Shown here piece by piece: positions 17,287 to 25,918 of a stretch of DNA of 64,000 nt. Origin of the DNA: Solirubrobacterales bacterium. Its GTDB lineage: Bacteria; Actinomycetota; Thermoleophilia; Solirubrobacterales; 70-9. The notes below the pieces were generated by a model. It worked only from the letters and a program-made list of their open reading frames with translations, was not told where the DNA came from and did no database searches. The first letter of the stretch is position 1. Every line of letters begins with the position of its first letter. Location of the stretch: contig JANWHW010000021.1 in assembly GCA_025450195.1 (NCBI GenBank), positions 19,604 to 83,603 on the forward strand, read 5' to 3'. A program made the translations under genes and the position numbers.

Positions 17287-17715
17287 CTAAGTTCGCGCAA
17301 GTTCAAGGAGAAATCGCCACTCGGTGGCGAGCATCACCAGCGTCCGCCACGCTCCGAGTTGACGGGCAAGCTCGATGGTGTCGGTCGATCCCCAGTCCTC
17401 GGCGATTAGGCCGTCCTCAAAACGGCTGAGCGTGTTGCCGGTCAGCGTGACCGCTCTGCCCCGATTGGTCCCGGTCAAGGTCCAATGCGTCGCCACGTAA
17501 TCGCCCTCAGACACCGTTTTGTTGACGACAAATTTCAGGTCTGCGAACAGCCGCCTATAGAGGGCGACCGATTCTCTGGCGCCGTCGTAGCCGTGGAACT
17601 CCATCGCGTTGACGTGATCGTGAAAGTCCGGGCGATAGAACTCCTCCATCCGGTCGAGTCCACCGGGGCAGACAACTTCGATCGCCTCTTTCGCCCGTTC
17701 GGCATTAGATGGCAT
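17287..17715 (-). CDS. SnoaL-like (NTF2-fold) protein
   Basis: 142 aa. The pattern FYRPDFHDHVNAMEFHGYDG, then a run of beta strands with THWTLTGTNRG, matches the SnoaL/ester-cyclase branch of NTF2-like proteins. Such proteins isomerise or hydrolyse small ligands, but many have no known role. It lies in the cargo cluster 10 nt from the methyltransferase gene. Confidence 0.7.
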   Translation of the reverse strand: MPSNAERAKEAIEVVCPGGLDRMEEFYRPDFHDHVNAMEFHGYDGARESVALYRRLFADLKFVVNKTVSEGDYVATHWTLTGTNRGRAVTLTGNTLSRFEDGLIAEDWGSTDTIELARQLGAWRTLVMLATEWRFLLELART

Positions 17716-17805
17716 CGAGAAAGCCTAGAGCGCCTTCCTAAGTCTCAACCGCTCACCGGGTCGGGGCGCTCCTAAAAGCAGGACTGCGCCCGTCAGACTG
17801 ATGGG

Positions 17806-18024
17806 ATGCTGACTGTCTACGGCGCTGCGGCTGTGACTTTCATGATGGTGATGTACGCGCTGGAGCGGCGCGGCCCGCGCTATGTCCTCGGTTTCGCCTT
17901 TGGCTGTCTGCTCTCCAGCATCTACGGCTTCCTCGCCGGGGCTTGGCCGTTCGGGGTTGTTGAGGTGATCTGGGCGGGCGTGGCCGTTAACCGCTACCGC
18001 AGCCTCCAACAGCCCGAAACCTAG
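17806..18024 (+). CDS. Small membrane protein
   Basis: 72 aa with two hydrophobic segments (about residues 3-20 and 27-58) and a short polar end. It is the only plus-strand gene in the cargo cluster and ends 2 nt before the convergent transporter gene. I do not recognise a family. Confidence 0.6.
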   Translation: MLTVYGAAAVTFMMVMYALERRGPRYVLGFAFGCLLSSIYGFLAGAWPFGVVEVIWAGVAVNRYRSLQQPET

Positions 18025-18025
18025 A

Positions 18026-18694
18026 TCAGCAGGCATCGCAACAGGCGTTCCCGCGCCAGGCTTCGCGGCCCTCATAGAGAGCGACCCCGGCGATGGCGAG
18101 GGCGGTGACCGGATCGGCCCACCACCAGCCAAGCAGGGCGTTGGCCCCGAGGCCGACAAGCAGCCCGGCCGAGAGATAGGCGCAGAGAAGGTTTTGGCGT
18201 CCCTCGCTGACGGTGGCCGAGGAATGCAGCTCGTCGCCGACACGCGCCTTGGCTTTGGCAAGCAGCGGCATCGTGGCGAGAGTGACTGCCGCCAACCCGA
18301 TTCCCACCCAGCTCGCGTCGGGGTGGGTGCCGACCGCCAGCGCACGGATGGCCTCGACCCCGACGTAGGCGCCGATCACGGCGAAGCTGGCGCCGATCAA
18401 GCGCTGGGCGCGGCGCTCGGCCGCCTCGGAATCCTTTTGTCGCTCGGCAAAGCGCCAAACCACGATCAGGCCCGCCATCGTCTCGATCAGGCTGTCGGCG
18501 CCGAAGCCGATCAGGGCAATGGAGGTCGCGGCGAGCCCGGCCGCGATTGCGATCGCTGCCTCGGCGACGTGCCAGCCGATCCCGAGCCAGGCGAGCATCC
18601 GGGCGCGGCGAACGAGCTGCCCGTGGCGCTCGGACGACGGTGCAGATTGAGCCGCCGGGGCGTGGACGATTACGGGCAACTCGACGGGGCTCAT
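18026..18694 (-). CDS. CDF-superfamily-like cation transporter, six segments
   Basis: 222 aa, six membrane segments. GFGADSLIETMAGL and the later EGRQNLLCAYLSAGLL are shared with a divergent cation-efflux branch often encoded next to ArsR regulators. The canonical CDF His residues are replaced. The C-terminus ends in CCDAC, a possible metal ligand. It overlaps the ArsR gene by 4 nt and is probably cotranscribed with it. Confidence 0.78.
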   Translation of the reverse strand: MSPVELPVIVHAPAAQSAPSSERHGQLVRRARMLAWLGIGWHVAEAAIAIAAGLAATSIALIGFGADSLIETMAGLIVVWRFAERQKDSEAAERRAQRLIGASFAVIGAYVGVEAIRALAVGTHPDASWVGIGLAAVTLATMPLLAKAKARVGDELHSSATVSEGRQNLLCAYLSAGLLVGLGANALLGWWWADPVTALAIAGVALYEGREAWRGNACCDAC

Positions 18695-19023
18695 GCCGTC
18701 ACGCCCGGCGTCGCCACCGCCGCCAACAGCTCCCGGCCACGCTCGGTCAGCTCGTACATCACCATCTTGCCGTCGCGCTGTGAGCGGGCGATGCCAGAAG
18801 CCTTGAGCTGGCGGGCGTGGTGGGAGACAAGGCGCTCGTCGCGCCCAACAATCCAGGCGAGGTCACAGACACATGCCGAGTCGCCTGCGTCGATCGCCAG
18901 AGCAACGGCGAGCCGAGTCGGATCGCCGAGTGCCTTGGCCCCGGCTGCCCACCGCTCTAGCTGCTCATCGGACGCAAGTTGCTTTCGGATTCGCTCGGCC
19001 TTCGGCAGATCGAGGCAGAGCAA
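18691..19023 (-). CDS. ArsR/CmtR-family metal-sensing repressor
   Basis: 110 aa winged-helix repressor. ALGDPTRLAVALAI and the recognition helix RDERLVSHHARQLKASGIA are typical. Metal ligands are probably C51 and C53 (ACVCDL) with C3, as in CadC/CmtR-type sensors for Cd, Pb or similar ions. The only in-frame start is TTG at 19023 with no Shine-Dalgarno sequence. It sits at the head of the cargo operon, just below a promoter with three 8-bp repeats. Confidence 0.88.
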   Translation of the reverse strand: MLCLDLPKAERIRKQLASDEQLERWAAGAKALGDPTRLAVALAIDAGDSACVCDLAWIVGRDERLVSHHARQLKASGIARSQRDGKMVMYELTERGRELLAAVATPGVTA

Positions 19024-19056
19024 GTCGCAAGTGTCGGGATTTCGAGCGATGGCAAC

Positions 19057-19092
19057 ATGATACGAACATACGTAGATACGTGCGAATGTCGG
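19057..19092 (-). promoter_or_regulatory. ArsR promoter/operator with three 8-bp repeats
   Basis: Read on the minus strand, three tandem units CGTATCTA, CGTATGTT and CGTATCAT occupy 19080-19057. The last one contains a good -10 (TATCAT). A -35-like TTCGCA sits 18 bp upstream. The repeats fill the spacer, the usual position for an ArsR-type operator. Binding by the adjacent repressor is inferred. Confidence 0.55.
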
Positions 19093-19117
19093 TGCCTACC
19101 GCGCTTAGGGGCGATCG

Positions 19118-20125
19118 TTAAAAGCCTGGCGGGTGGCGCAGCTCGAAGCGTGCGAGATAGCCCGCGTCGAAGGTGCTTTCGGGAATCCAGCCGGGGCCGT
19201 GTCCGGGTTCCACAAAACCCGACGTGCCCCAATAGCGTTTGTTCGGCGGCGTCACGCCGGGCATGAACTTGAGAACCGTGTGCGCTTCGGGTTCGTAGGG
19301 CTTGACGAGAATCGTCACCCACTGGCCCGGTCCCGGTTCGCCCCAGGTGGAGAGGGCGACGGTATCCATCGTCGGGTTCTTGAAGCCCCCGACCTGAAGT
19401 AGATGGCTGACTGCCGAGCTGCAATCGAAGGGGCCGTTGGGCGGCGTGGGGGTGAGCCCGTGCGAACCGCCCCAGACATATTCGGTCGTCGGCCGAAGCT
19501 GGCTGAGCCGTTCGGCCTCGGCGACCATCTTGGCGACCCGTTCGTTCGGGGCCGACACTTCGCAGCTCGCCATCGCCGCTTCGGTCGAGCCGATCCCCGA
19601 CCATTTCTCGGCGTCGGCTAGTACGTCTTCGACGTACCAGTCGGCATGGTTGTAGGCGAAGATCGCGCCGTGCCAGTCACCCGGCGCCCCGCTGTAGCGG
19701 AGCAGGCGGGCGGCGGCAAAGATCGCATCCCAAGGGTTGTTCGTGTCCTTGATCCCGTCGCCGTTGCCATCGACGCCGAACGCTTCCCAGCTCGACGGTA
19801 GGAATTGCATCCACCCTTCTGCTTCCGCGCTCGACACGCCGAGGTCGGCTCCGAACCTCGTCTCCTCCCAATTGATTCCCGCCAGGATCGACGGCCCTTT
19901 CGGGCCAAGCCGGTATTTCGCGGCGGCCTGCTGGTAAATCGGGATCAGCTTCGCCGGGACTCCCTGCACGTCGCCGGTCGCCGCGCTGGCGCCGCCGCAG
20001 GCGCTCGCGCTGCCGCCGAATACGGCGGCCAGGGCGACGGCGCCGCAGATCAGCGCCAAGAGGGCCGCGAAGGGAACGGCGAGCAGGAGGGTCGAGAGGC
20101 TGCGGCGGTCAGTCTGCGCGGGCAT
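19118..20125 (-). CDS. T4SS peptidoglycan hydrolase: lytic transglycosylase plus NlpC/P60-like domain
   Basis: 335 aa. A membrane anchor or signal (residues 10-37), then an SLT-type transglycosylase domain (NWEETRFG with catalytic E87, then GWMQFLP), then an NlpC/P60-like domain with FDCSSAVSHLL (catalytic Cys near 235). It opens the cell wall for the conjugation channel, like VirB1 or Tn916 Orf14. The bipartite ICE motif ends 12 nt before its ATG. Confidence 0.9.
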   Translation of the reverse strand: MPAQTDRRSLSTLLLAVPFAALLALICGAVALAAVFGGSASACGGASAATGDVQGVPAKLIPIYQQAAAKYRLGPKGPSILAGINWEETRFGADLGVSSAEAEGWMQFLPSSWEAFGVDGNGDGIKDTNNPWDAIFAAARLLRYSGAPGDWHGAIFAYNHADWYVEDVLADAEKWSGIGSTEAAMASCEVSAPNERVAKMVAEAERLSQLRPTTEYVWGGSHGLTPTPPNGPFDCSSAVSHLLQVGGFKNPTMDTVALSTWGEPGPGQWVTILVKPYEPEAHTVLKFMPGVTPPNKRYWGTSGFVEPGHGPGWIPESTFDAGYLARFELRHPPGF

Positions 20126-20136
20126 CGCACAGTGAC

Positions 20137-20169
20137 CGTCAAGAGCTAGGGGTCAGCGCCCCTGGAAAT
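20137..20169 (-). promoter_or_regulatory. ICE bipartite motif, copy at the hydrolase gene
   Basis: On the minus strand: CCAGGGGCG, 14 nt, TTGACG, then 11 nt to the ATG at 20125. Eight of nine bases match the CCGGGGGCG half and all match YTGACG. Position relative to the ATG is the same as at the relaxase gene, implying a very short or absent leader if this is a promoter. Confidence 0.65.
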
Positions 20170-20210
20170 ACCTTTAGCGCTGAGGCTTCAACTCAACAGA
20201 TATATGAGAA

Positions 20211-20230
20211 GTTCTCGGGGGCACTTTGCG
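20211..20230 (+). promoter_or_regulatory. Partial ICE motif upstream of the sigma gene
   Basis: TTCTCGGGGGCACTTTGCG resembles the first half of the ICE motif (TCTCCGGGGGCGTTTGCC), but no YTGACG follows at 14 nt. It lies inside the longer possible reading frame from 20204, which supports the ATG at 20276 as the real start. It may be a weak or decayed copy. Confidence 0.35.
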
Positions 20231-20234
20231 AATC

Positions 20235-20262
20235 CCCCGCTAAAACGGGGTTTCTCATTTTT
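20235..20262 (+). terminator. Short hairpin with T-run before the sigma gene
   Basis: CCCCG / CGGGG around CTAAAA, followed by TTTCTCATTTTT, 14 nt upstream of the sigma gene ATG. It looks like a small attenuator or terminator in the leader of that gene. The stem is only 5 bp, so confidence is low. Confidence 0.4.
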
Positions 20263-20275
20263 AGGGAAACTTGCG

Positions 20276-21436
20276 ATGAAGGCCACGGCTGCCAACGCGA
20301 AGCAAGGGGTAACGGGCGCCCAGATGCGCGAGGCCGAACGCGGCCTGAAACTAATGCTCCGTGCCAAGTTTCCGAGGGTCTGGATCAACGAACACGCGGC
20401 CGAAGTTCTCGGGCAAGCGAACGTCGAGTATCAGGAATGGCTGGAAGACAACCCGCCAGCCCGGAACCCGGTTGGCTGGCTGCTGACCTGCGCCTACCGG
20501 CGGGCTCTGAACCTCCGCGACTCCGAAAGCCGGAAGCCGACCCCGGCGTCCCTTGACAGCGTGTTTCACGTCGCGGACGAAGCGACGCCGACCCCCGAAC
20601 AACAAGCGCTCGATCACGACCGCCAGAATCGTCTTCGAGAGGCGCTGAGCCACCTTCCTGACAAGGAGGTCAAGCTGCTGTCGCTCGTCTACTTCGAGGA
20701 CAACTCGATCAGGGAGGCGGGCCGAAAGTTGGGGTGGCAGAAGTCGGCCGCCGATCGGCATCACGGCACCGCCCTGGAAAAACTCCGGGCGCTGGTCGGG
20801 GACGATCGAAGCCTTTTCAGCCCGGCGACGCTCGGCCTCGCCGCCTACCTCGCTTCGAGGGGTCGAGTCTCGCGCTTCATCGACGCCGTGCGCCGATCCG
20901 TGGTGGAACTGGCGCGCACGCTCTCGCCGTTCTCCGACGCTGGTACGGCGGCGGCGAACAGCGGCGTAGGCCGAGCCGTTGGCGTCTGCGGTGCGGGCAT
21001 TGTGGCGGCTGTGTGCGTCGGCGCCGCGACGATCGTGGCGCCCGGCCTGAACGGCGCCCCTCACGCGAAGCCGTCGCCTGCGCGCCAGATCAAGGGACCG
21101 ATCCGCCAGGGGGCCACCGCCCCGACCGGCGCGCTGGCCCCGGAACTGCCGACGCTGCCCAGCTCCAAAACGACCGAAGTGGCGGGGCCGTCCAAGCCGA
21201 CGAGGGCCGAACAGCAACGGTCTTCCCAAAAGCAAGCGAAGGCGTCCCGCACCCCGCGAGCCACGCATAAGCAAGTCGAAGAAAACTTCGGGCTCGACAG
21301 TGGCTCGGGCTCCTCCGAAGCGACGCCCGAACAGGAACCCGAATCGACGCCGGAAGCCGCGCCGTCGTCGCCAACCTCCTCGCCGGAATCGTCGCCCAAG
21401 GCTCCGACCTCGCCCAGCAAGGAGTTCGGTCTGTAG
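20276..21436 (+). CDS. Sigma-70-family (ECF-like) factor with membrane segment and Pro/Ser/Glu-rich tail
   Basis: 386 aa. Residues 1-170 are sigma-like: a region-2-type segment (NPVGWLLTCAYRRALNLRD) and region 4 (REALSHLPDKEVKLLSLVYF ... SIREAGRKLGW). A hydrophobic segment follows at about 234-257, then a long low-complexity tail ending in KEFGL. A sigma domain tethered to the membrane with a presumably external tail would allow an outside signal to control transfer genes. It stands directly upstream of the T4SS operon. The sigma call is good; the tethered topology is inferred. Confidence 0.8.
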   Translation: MKATAANAKQGVTGAQMREAERGLKLMLRAKFPRVWINEHAAEVLGQANVEYQEWLEDNPPARNPVGWLLTCAYRRALNLRDSESRKPTPASLDSVFHVADEATPTPEQQALDHDRQNRLREALSHLPDKEVKLLSLVYFEDNSIREAGRKLGWQKSAADRHHGTALEKLRALVGDDRSLFSPATLGLAAYLASRGRVSRFIDAVRRSVVELARTLSPFSDAGTAAANSGVGRAVGVCGAGIVAAVCVGAATIVAPGLNGAPHAKPSPARQIKGPIRQGATAPTGALAPELPTLPSSKTTEVAGPSKPTRAEQQRSSQKQAKASRTPRATHKQVEENFGLDSGSGSSEATPEQEPESTPEAAPSSPTSSPESSPKAPTSPSKEFGL

Positions 21437-21473
21437 TCCGATCATCAGTCATTCATCGCGTCCGATAGTCGGC

Positions 21474-21641
21474 ATGGCGATGACTTCCCTACTTCTCGAA
21501 CACGCAGCCCTACTCGGCTTGGCGGCGGCGGTGCTGCGACTCGTCGGCCAGGGCGTCGAACTCGGCGCCCGCCTAATCGACCTCGCCCACAGGGTGCTTG
21601 ACCTCCTGCGCGACCTTCGCGATTTCCGTTCCGGCCTCTAG
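21474..21641 (+). CDS. Small hydrophobic/amphipathic protein
   Basis: 55 aa, rich in Leu/Ala/Arg (LLEHAALLGLAAAVLRLVG...), probably one helix with a charged end. It lies between the sigma gene and the T4SS operon on the same strand. No clear ribosome site. It may be a real small T4SS accessory protein or chance. Confidence 0.4.
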   Translation: MAMTSLLLEHAALLGLAAAVLRLVGQGVELGARLIDLAHRVLDLLRDLRDFRSGL

Positions 21642-21662
21642 CCGGATTGCCCGGCTCTGAAA

Positions 21663-21694
21663 TCTCCGGGGGCGTTTGCCGTCCCCGTCTGCCG
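21663..21694 (+). promoter_or_regulatory. ICE bipartite motif, copy at the T4SS operon
   Basis: CCGGGGGCG at 21666-21674, 14 nt, CTGCCG at 21689-21694 (one base from YTGACG). It is 46 nt upstream of the GTG of the pilin-like gene, which has AAGGAG in between, so this unit would have a normal leader. Confidence 0.65.
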
Positions 21695-21740
21695 TTCCCC
21701 GCATGGCCCACATGCAGGCAACGGACAAGGAGACGGGAAC

Positions 21741-22061
21741 GTGTCACTTCTACAGCTAGGCAAACTGCAATTGCTCGAAGTCGTTGCGGCGGTCAACGTC
21801 GCCCCGAACCCCAGCGGGATACCGGGCGGGGACGCGGCTCAGAAACTCATCAACGGCGGCGCTGCCTTCGGGCTCCTCGCCTGCGTCGCCACGGTGATCC
21901 TCGGGGCGGCTCAGTGGGGGTTCGGCAGTCGCTCTAGTAACTACTCGCAGGCCGACGATGGGAAGACCCGGATGCTCAAGGGCGTCGGGGGCGCCTTCGG
22001 GATCGGTGCCGCTGCGGCGGTCATCAACTTCTTCTTCAACGCCGGTTCGGGAGTCCACTAG
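21741..22061 (+). CDS. Pilin-like small T4SS membrane protein (VirB2/TrbC position)
   Basis: 106 aa with two hydrophobic segments (about residues 42-61 and 81-102) joined by a polar loop (SRSSNYSQADDGKTR), the general plan of VirB2/TrbC pilins. GTG start with AAGGAG 9 nt upstream. It is the first gene of the T4SS operon. No sequence signature beyond topology and position. Confidence 0.65.
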   Translation: MSLLQLGKLQLLEVVAAVNVAPNPSGIPGGDAAQKLINGGAAFGLLACVATVILGAAQWGFGSRSSNYSQADDGKTRMLKGVGGAFGIGAAAAVINFFFNAGSGVH

Positions 22062-22063
22062 CG

Positions 22064-22717
22064 ATGCGCCTCGCGCTCGCGGTCCTCCTCGCGGTGGTGG
22101 TTGGCCTGGTCGTCGGGCGCGTCAGCGCGCCCACGGCTGTTGCTGTTTCTCCCCAAGCCGTTTCCCCCTCACCCGGCCCTACCAGCAAGTCGGTCGGTGT
22201 GGGGGTCGGCTTCTCTCGCACCCGACAGGGGGCGATTCTTGCCTCGGGCAGCTACCAGCAAGCGTTCGCCGACGCGGCGATCCTGCGGCCTGGCGTCCTC
22301 CGTCGCCGAGTCGAAGTGGTGGCGACGCCGACCTTCGCGCCGACGATGTTGGCGGCGAACGAACCGGGGACGGCCCAGCTCGCGCAGGGAGCGTTCGGCG
22401 AAGGTGTCAGGGCGGAAGTCCAAAGCGCTTTCTTCGGCGTCCCGGTGTCCTACCGGGTTCTCTCCTACTCGCCGAGCCGGGCGGTCATTCGGACCTGGGG
22501 CTTCACGCTCTTGGGGAACGTCGATGCGGTCGAACCGACGGCCTTTTTCGGGCTCGCTCGAACCGTCTTGGTCTGGATGGACGGCGACTGGAAGATCGCC
22601 GACACGCGGGCGTCCTTCGGGCCGACTCCGCGCCTTGGCACGCCGCGCCCCGGCGGCGAAGGGCTCGGCCTGGTCGAACTGACGAAGGAGCTGCATCGCT
22701 ATGGCGTGGCTCCGTAG
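22064..22717 (+). CDS. Single-pass T4SS subunit, VirB8/TcpC-like
   Basis: 217 aa: an N-terminal membrane segment (residues 3-22), a linker rich in Pro/Ser, then a compact domain with a helix followed by strands (TWGFTLLGNV ... LVWMDGDWKIADT) like the NTF2-type fold of VirB8 and TcpC. It starts 2 nt after the previous stop and overlaps the next gene by 17 nt. Assignment rests on topology, fold pattern and operon place. Confidence 0.65.
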   Translation: MRLALAVLLAVVVGLVVGRVSAPTAVAVSPQAVSPSPGPTSKSVGVGVGFSRTRQGAILASGSYQQAFADAAILRPGVLRRRVEVVATPTFAPTMLAANEPGTAQLAQGAFGEGVRAEVQSAFFGVPVSYRVLSYSPSRAVIRTWGFTLLGNVDAVEPTAFFGLARTVLVWMDGDWKIADTRASFGPTPRLGTPRPGGEGLGLVELTKELHRYGVAP

Positions 22718-24422
22718 GGCGGCCGTTGTCGCCGTGGCCGCCGCCGTCCTCGCGGCGGCGCTCACCCTCGCCGATCCGGCGCCGCCGGAAGCGAAGGCGA
22801 ACGTCGTCTGTGAAGTCGGCATCTCGCCCGCTGCCACGGTGGCCGGGGCGATCGGGATCGGCAATCCGGTCGGCGATGCCTGCGACGCGCTGACCGAAGG
22901 CGTCCTCGGCGTTGCGGGCAAGGCCCTCGATCCGCTCAAAGAAGCGGCGGCGTCGCTCAGCAAGGGGGTGTTCAACCAGATCACGACGTGGGCGACGGAC
23001 GGCGCGGTGTGGTTGCTCGGCGAAGTGGTCGAACTCACCGAGAAGACCACTTCGCCGGACCTGCTCAGCAAAGGCTTCCTGCGCCAGTACAAAGCGATGG
23101 CGGCGATAGCCGTCGTGCTGGCGCTCCTGATGGTGCTGTTCGCCGTGTTGGAGAGCCTGGGGCGCGGCGACGCCGGGATGCTCTGGCGCGTCTTCCTCAT
23201 CAACGTGCCCGTCGCGGCGATCGCGACGAGTGCTGCCTACGTCGTCGTCCAGCTCTTGATCGCGACGACCGATGGCTTCTCGGAAGCCATCGCGCATTCG
23301 ACGGCGAACGACACGCACGCCTTCTTCAAGGGCGCGGTCGAAGCGCTGGCGGAAGCTGGCGGGGACGCCGGGGCGGCTGCCGGGACCGCGACCGGCGGGC
23401 CGGTTCAGGGGGCCGCGACGGGTGCGGCGGCGTCAGTGGAGGTGCCGTTGTTCGTCGGCTTCATCGCCGCGATCGTCGCCGCCTTCGCGGCGTTCTTGGT
23501 GTGGATCGAGCTGTTGATGCGCGACGCGGCGATCTACGTCGTCGCGCTCTTTATGCCGATGGCGATTGCGGCCTCGATCTGGCCGCGATGGATTTCGGCG
23601 CTGCGCCGCACCGCCGAGCTGACGATCGTGATCGTCTTCTCGAAGTTCGTCATCGTCGCGATCATCGCCCTCGCGGCGAGCCTTCTGGCTCACAACGAAG
23701 GCAAGGTCGAGCAAGTCCTAGCGGCCGGGGCGCTGCTCCTGCTGGCGTCGTTCTCGCCGTTTGTGCTGTTCAAGCTGGTGCCGTTCGCCGAGGGTGCGGT
23801 CAGCTCTGCCTACAACCGTCAGAGCGCGGGGGGCGCCTCCGTCCAAGCGATCCATACCGCGTCGTCAATCCAGATGATGCGGGGATCGGCGCGCGCCAAT
23901 TGGGCCGGTGCCGCCAAGGGCGGCGGCGGCGCAGCTGGCGCGAAGGGCGGCGGCGGTAGTCAGGGCAGCGGGGGCGCCTCGAACGGGCGCCCCGGCGGCT
24001 CGGGCGGGGGCGGCGGCGCTGGTGAGGCTGCCGGGGCGAGCGGCGGCGCTGCGGGCGTCGCCGCGCTCCCGGTGGCGGCCGGGGTCGGCGCCGCGAAGGG
24101 AAGCAAGGCGGCGGGCGAGCGCTTGGCCGGGTCCGGCACGGGCCAGGCCAGCGCCGAGGCTGGCAGCGGCTCGGCTAGCGCGGGCAGCGGCACCGCGACC
24201 GGCGCCGCCGAGCCCGCGCCGCGTCCGGCTGTCGAGCAGAAGGCATCCGGCGGACAGGGCGGCGGGGGCCAGCAAGCGACCCCACGGCCGGGCTCGACGA
24301 GCCCCGTCGAGCCTGCCGACGCGGCAGGCGGCGAGGCGCCGGGCGCGGGCTCAAAACCCCCGCGCCCGACCGGCGCCGCCAGCTCGCCGAGTAAATCGAC
24401 GCCGACGAAAGGCAAGTCGTGA
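22701..24422 (+). CDS. VirB6/TrbL-type polytopic T4SS channel protein
   Basis: 573 aa. A signal-like first segment, a central block of about six membrane segments (roughly residues 130-385), including the FMPMAIAASIWP region, then a long Gly/Ala/Pro/Ser-rich tail (about 390-573). This matches VirB6/TrbL inner-membrane channel proteins. The tail is low complexity and probably disordered. Stop and next start overlap by 4 nt. Confidence 0.8.
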   Translation: MAWLRRAAVVAVAAAVLAAALTLADPAPPEAKANVVCEVGISPAATVAGAIGIGNPVGDACDALTEGVLGVAGKALDPLKEAAASLSKGVFNQITTWATDGAVWLLGEVVELTEKTTSPDLLSKGFLRQYKAMAAIAVVLALLMVLFAVLESLGRGDAGMLWRVFLINVPVAAIATSAAYVVVQLLIATTDGFSEAIAHSTANDTHAFFKGAVEALAEAGGDAGAAAGTATGGPVQGAATGAAASVEVPLFVGFIAAIVAAFAAFLVWIELLMRDAAIYVVALFMPMAIAASIWPRWISALRRTAELTIVIVFSKFVIVAIIALAASLLAHNEGKVEQVLAAGALLLLASFSPFVLFKLVPFAEGAVSSAYNRQSAGGASVQAIHTASSIQMMRGSARANWAGAAKGGGGAAGAKGGGGSQGSGGASNGRPGGSGGGGGAGEAAGASGGAAGVAALPVAAGVGAAKGSKAAGERLAGSGTGQASAEAGSGSASAGSGTATGAAEPAPRPAVEQKASGGQGGGGQQATPRPGSTSPVEPADAAGGEAPGAGSKPPRPTGAASSPSKSTPTKGKS

Positions 24423-25918
24423 GTGGCGGGCGGCGCTACCGCTTCGGGCCGCTAGAGCAGCGGGGCGTAGTCGGCCCGTTGCGGCTCGGCCAGGTGGCGG
24501 TTCTCGCGCTATCGGCGGCGATCGGCCTGGGGGCGCTCTATGCGCTCCGAAGTTGGCTCGGCCTAGCCGTCGCGATGTTGATCGTCGGCGGTGCGGCTGC
24601 CGTCGTCGTCCTGCCCTTCGAGGGCCGGACGTTGGAGGCGTGGGCGCCGCTCGGGATTCGCTGGCTCTTGCGATCCCGCGAGGAAAAGCGCGGCTACCGA
24701 TCGCGGGCGCCGAGGGCCGGGGTCCGGCCCGGCGCCGAGGGGCCGGTCGTCTGCGAGGCATCCTTGCCCGACGAGCTGGCGGGTCTTCGGATGCTCGAAG
24801 TGCCCTATGGCGCCGATCAGGTCGGCGTCATTCGCGATCGGGCGGCGGGCACCTACACCGTCGCCATCGCGGTCAGGGCGGGCGCCTTCGGTCTGCTCGA
24901 CGCCGCCGAGCAGGAGCGGAAGCTAGACGCCTGGGGGTCGGTCCTCGCGAGCCTCGCGAGGGACGGGAGCCCGGTGCGTCGGCTCCAATGGATCGAGCGC
25001 ACCTTGCCAGCTCAGGGCGACGAGCTGGCGGGCTACCTCCAAGGGGAGCGCGACCGAGCGGTGCCGATGGACTCGGGCCTGGTCGCGTCCTATATCGAGC
25101 TGGTCGAGTCGGCGGCCCCGGCGACTCAAGACCATGAGATTTTGCTGGCGCTACAGATTGACGAGCGCCAGGGCGCTCGCGAGCTGCGCCGCATGGGGGG
25201 CGGGGAGGGGGCCGCCTGCGAGCTGGCGCTGCGCGAGGCCGAGAACCTTGCGGAGCGCCTGTCGATCGCCGAGGTAACGGTCTTCGGGCTCCTGCGCCCG
25301 CGCCGTTACGCCGAGGCGATCCGCGACGCCTTCGATCCCTTCGGGCGCCAGGGCCGGGCGCGGGCCGCGCTCGGCGATCCCGACCGCGAAGGCGTCGATC
25401 CGGCTCTCATGGGGCCGGTCGCCGATGCGACGAGTTGGAGTGCCTACCGAACCGACTCAGCGCACCACGCGACGTTCTGGATCGCGAGCTGGCCGCGCAA
25501 CGACGTCGGCCCCGCCTTCCTCACGCCGCTGCTGATGCAGACCACCGCGCTCCGCACGGTGTCGGTCTGCATCGAGCCGATCGGGCACTCGATCGCGATC
25601 CGCAAAGCCGAGGCGGCGCGCACCGCCGAGGTCGCCGACGAGCTGCAACGCGAACGGCAGGGCTTTATGACGACGGCGCGCATCCGTCGCCAGCAACAAG
25701 CCGCCGCCCGCCGCGAGGAGGAGTTGGCAGACGGGCACGCGGAGATGCGCTTCGCGGGTTATGTCACGGTGTCGGCGTCGAGCGCGCCTGAGTTGGAGCG
25801 GATCGCTACCGAGGTCGAACACGCGGCGGCGCTCTCGCGGCTAGAGCTGCAACGGCTCTACGGCGAGCAGGATGCGGGCTTCACCTTCACGCTGCCGCTC
25901 GGGCGGGGGCTGCGGTGA
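24419..25918 (+). CDS. T4SS protein, SCO6880-like (PrgI segment plus VirB4 N-terminal region)
   Basis: 499 aa. Two membrane segments near residues 28-68 (PrgI-like) and a soluble domain resembling the N-terminal, non-ATPase half of VirB4. There is no Walker motif. From memory, actinobacterial T4SS clusters carry this protein (SCO6880 family) directly before a separate ATPase, as here. The next gene starts inside its stop (GTGA), so the two halves are probably made together. Confidence 0.78.
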   Translation: MSGGRRYRFGPLEQRGVVGPLRLGQVAVLALSAAIGLGALYALRSWLGLAVAMLIVGGAAAVVVLPFEGRTLEAWAPLGIRWLLRSREEKRGYRSRAPRAGVRPGAEGPVVCEASLPDELAGLRMLEVPYGADQVGVIRDRAAGTYTVAIAVRAGAFGLLDAAEQERKLDAWGSVLASLARDGSPVRRLQWIERTLPAQGDELAGYLQGERDRAVPMDSGLVASYIELVESAAPATQDHEILLALQIDERQGARELRRMGGGEGAACELALREAENLAERLSIAEVTVFGLLRPRRYAEAIRDAFDPFGRQGRARAALGDPDREGVDPALMGPVADATSWSAYRTDSAHHATFWIASWPRNDVGPAFLTPLLMQTTALRTVSVCIEPIGHSIAIRKAEAARTAEVADELQRERQGFMTTARIRRQQQAAARREEELADGHAEMRFAGYVTVSASSAPELERIATEVEHAAALSRLELQRLYGEQDAGFTFTLPLGRGLR

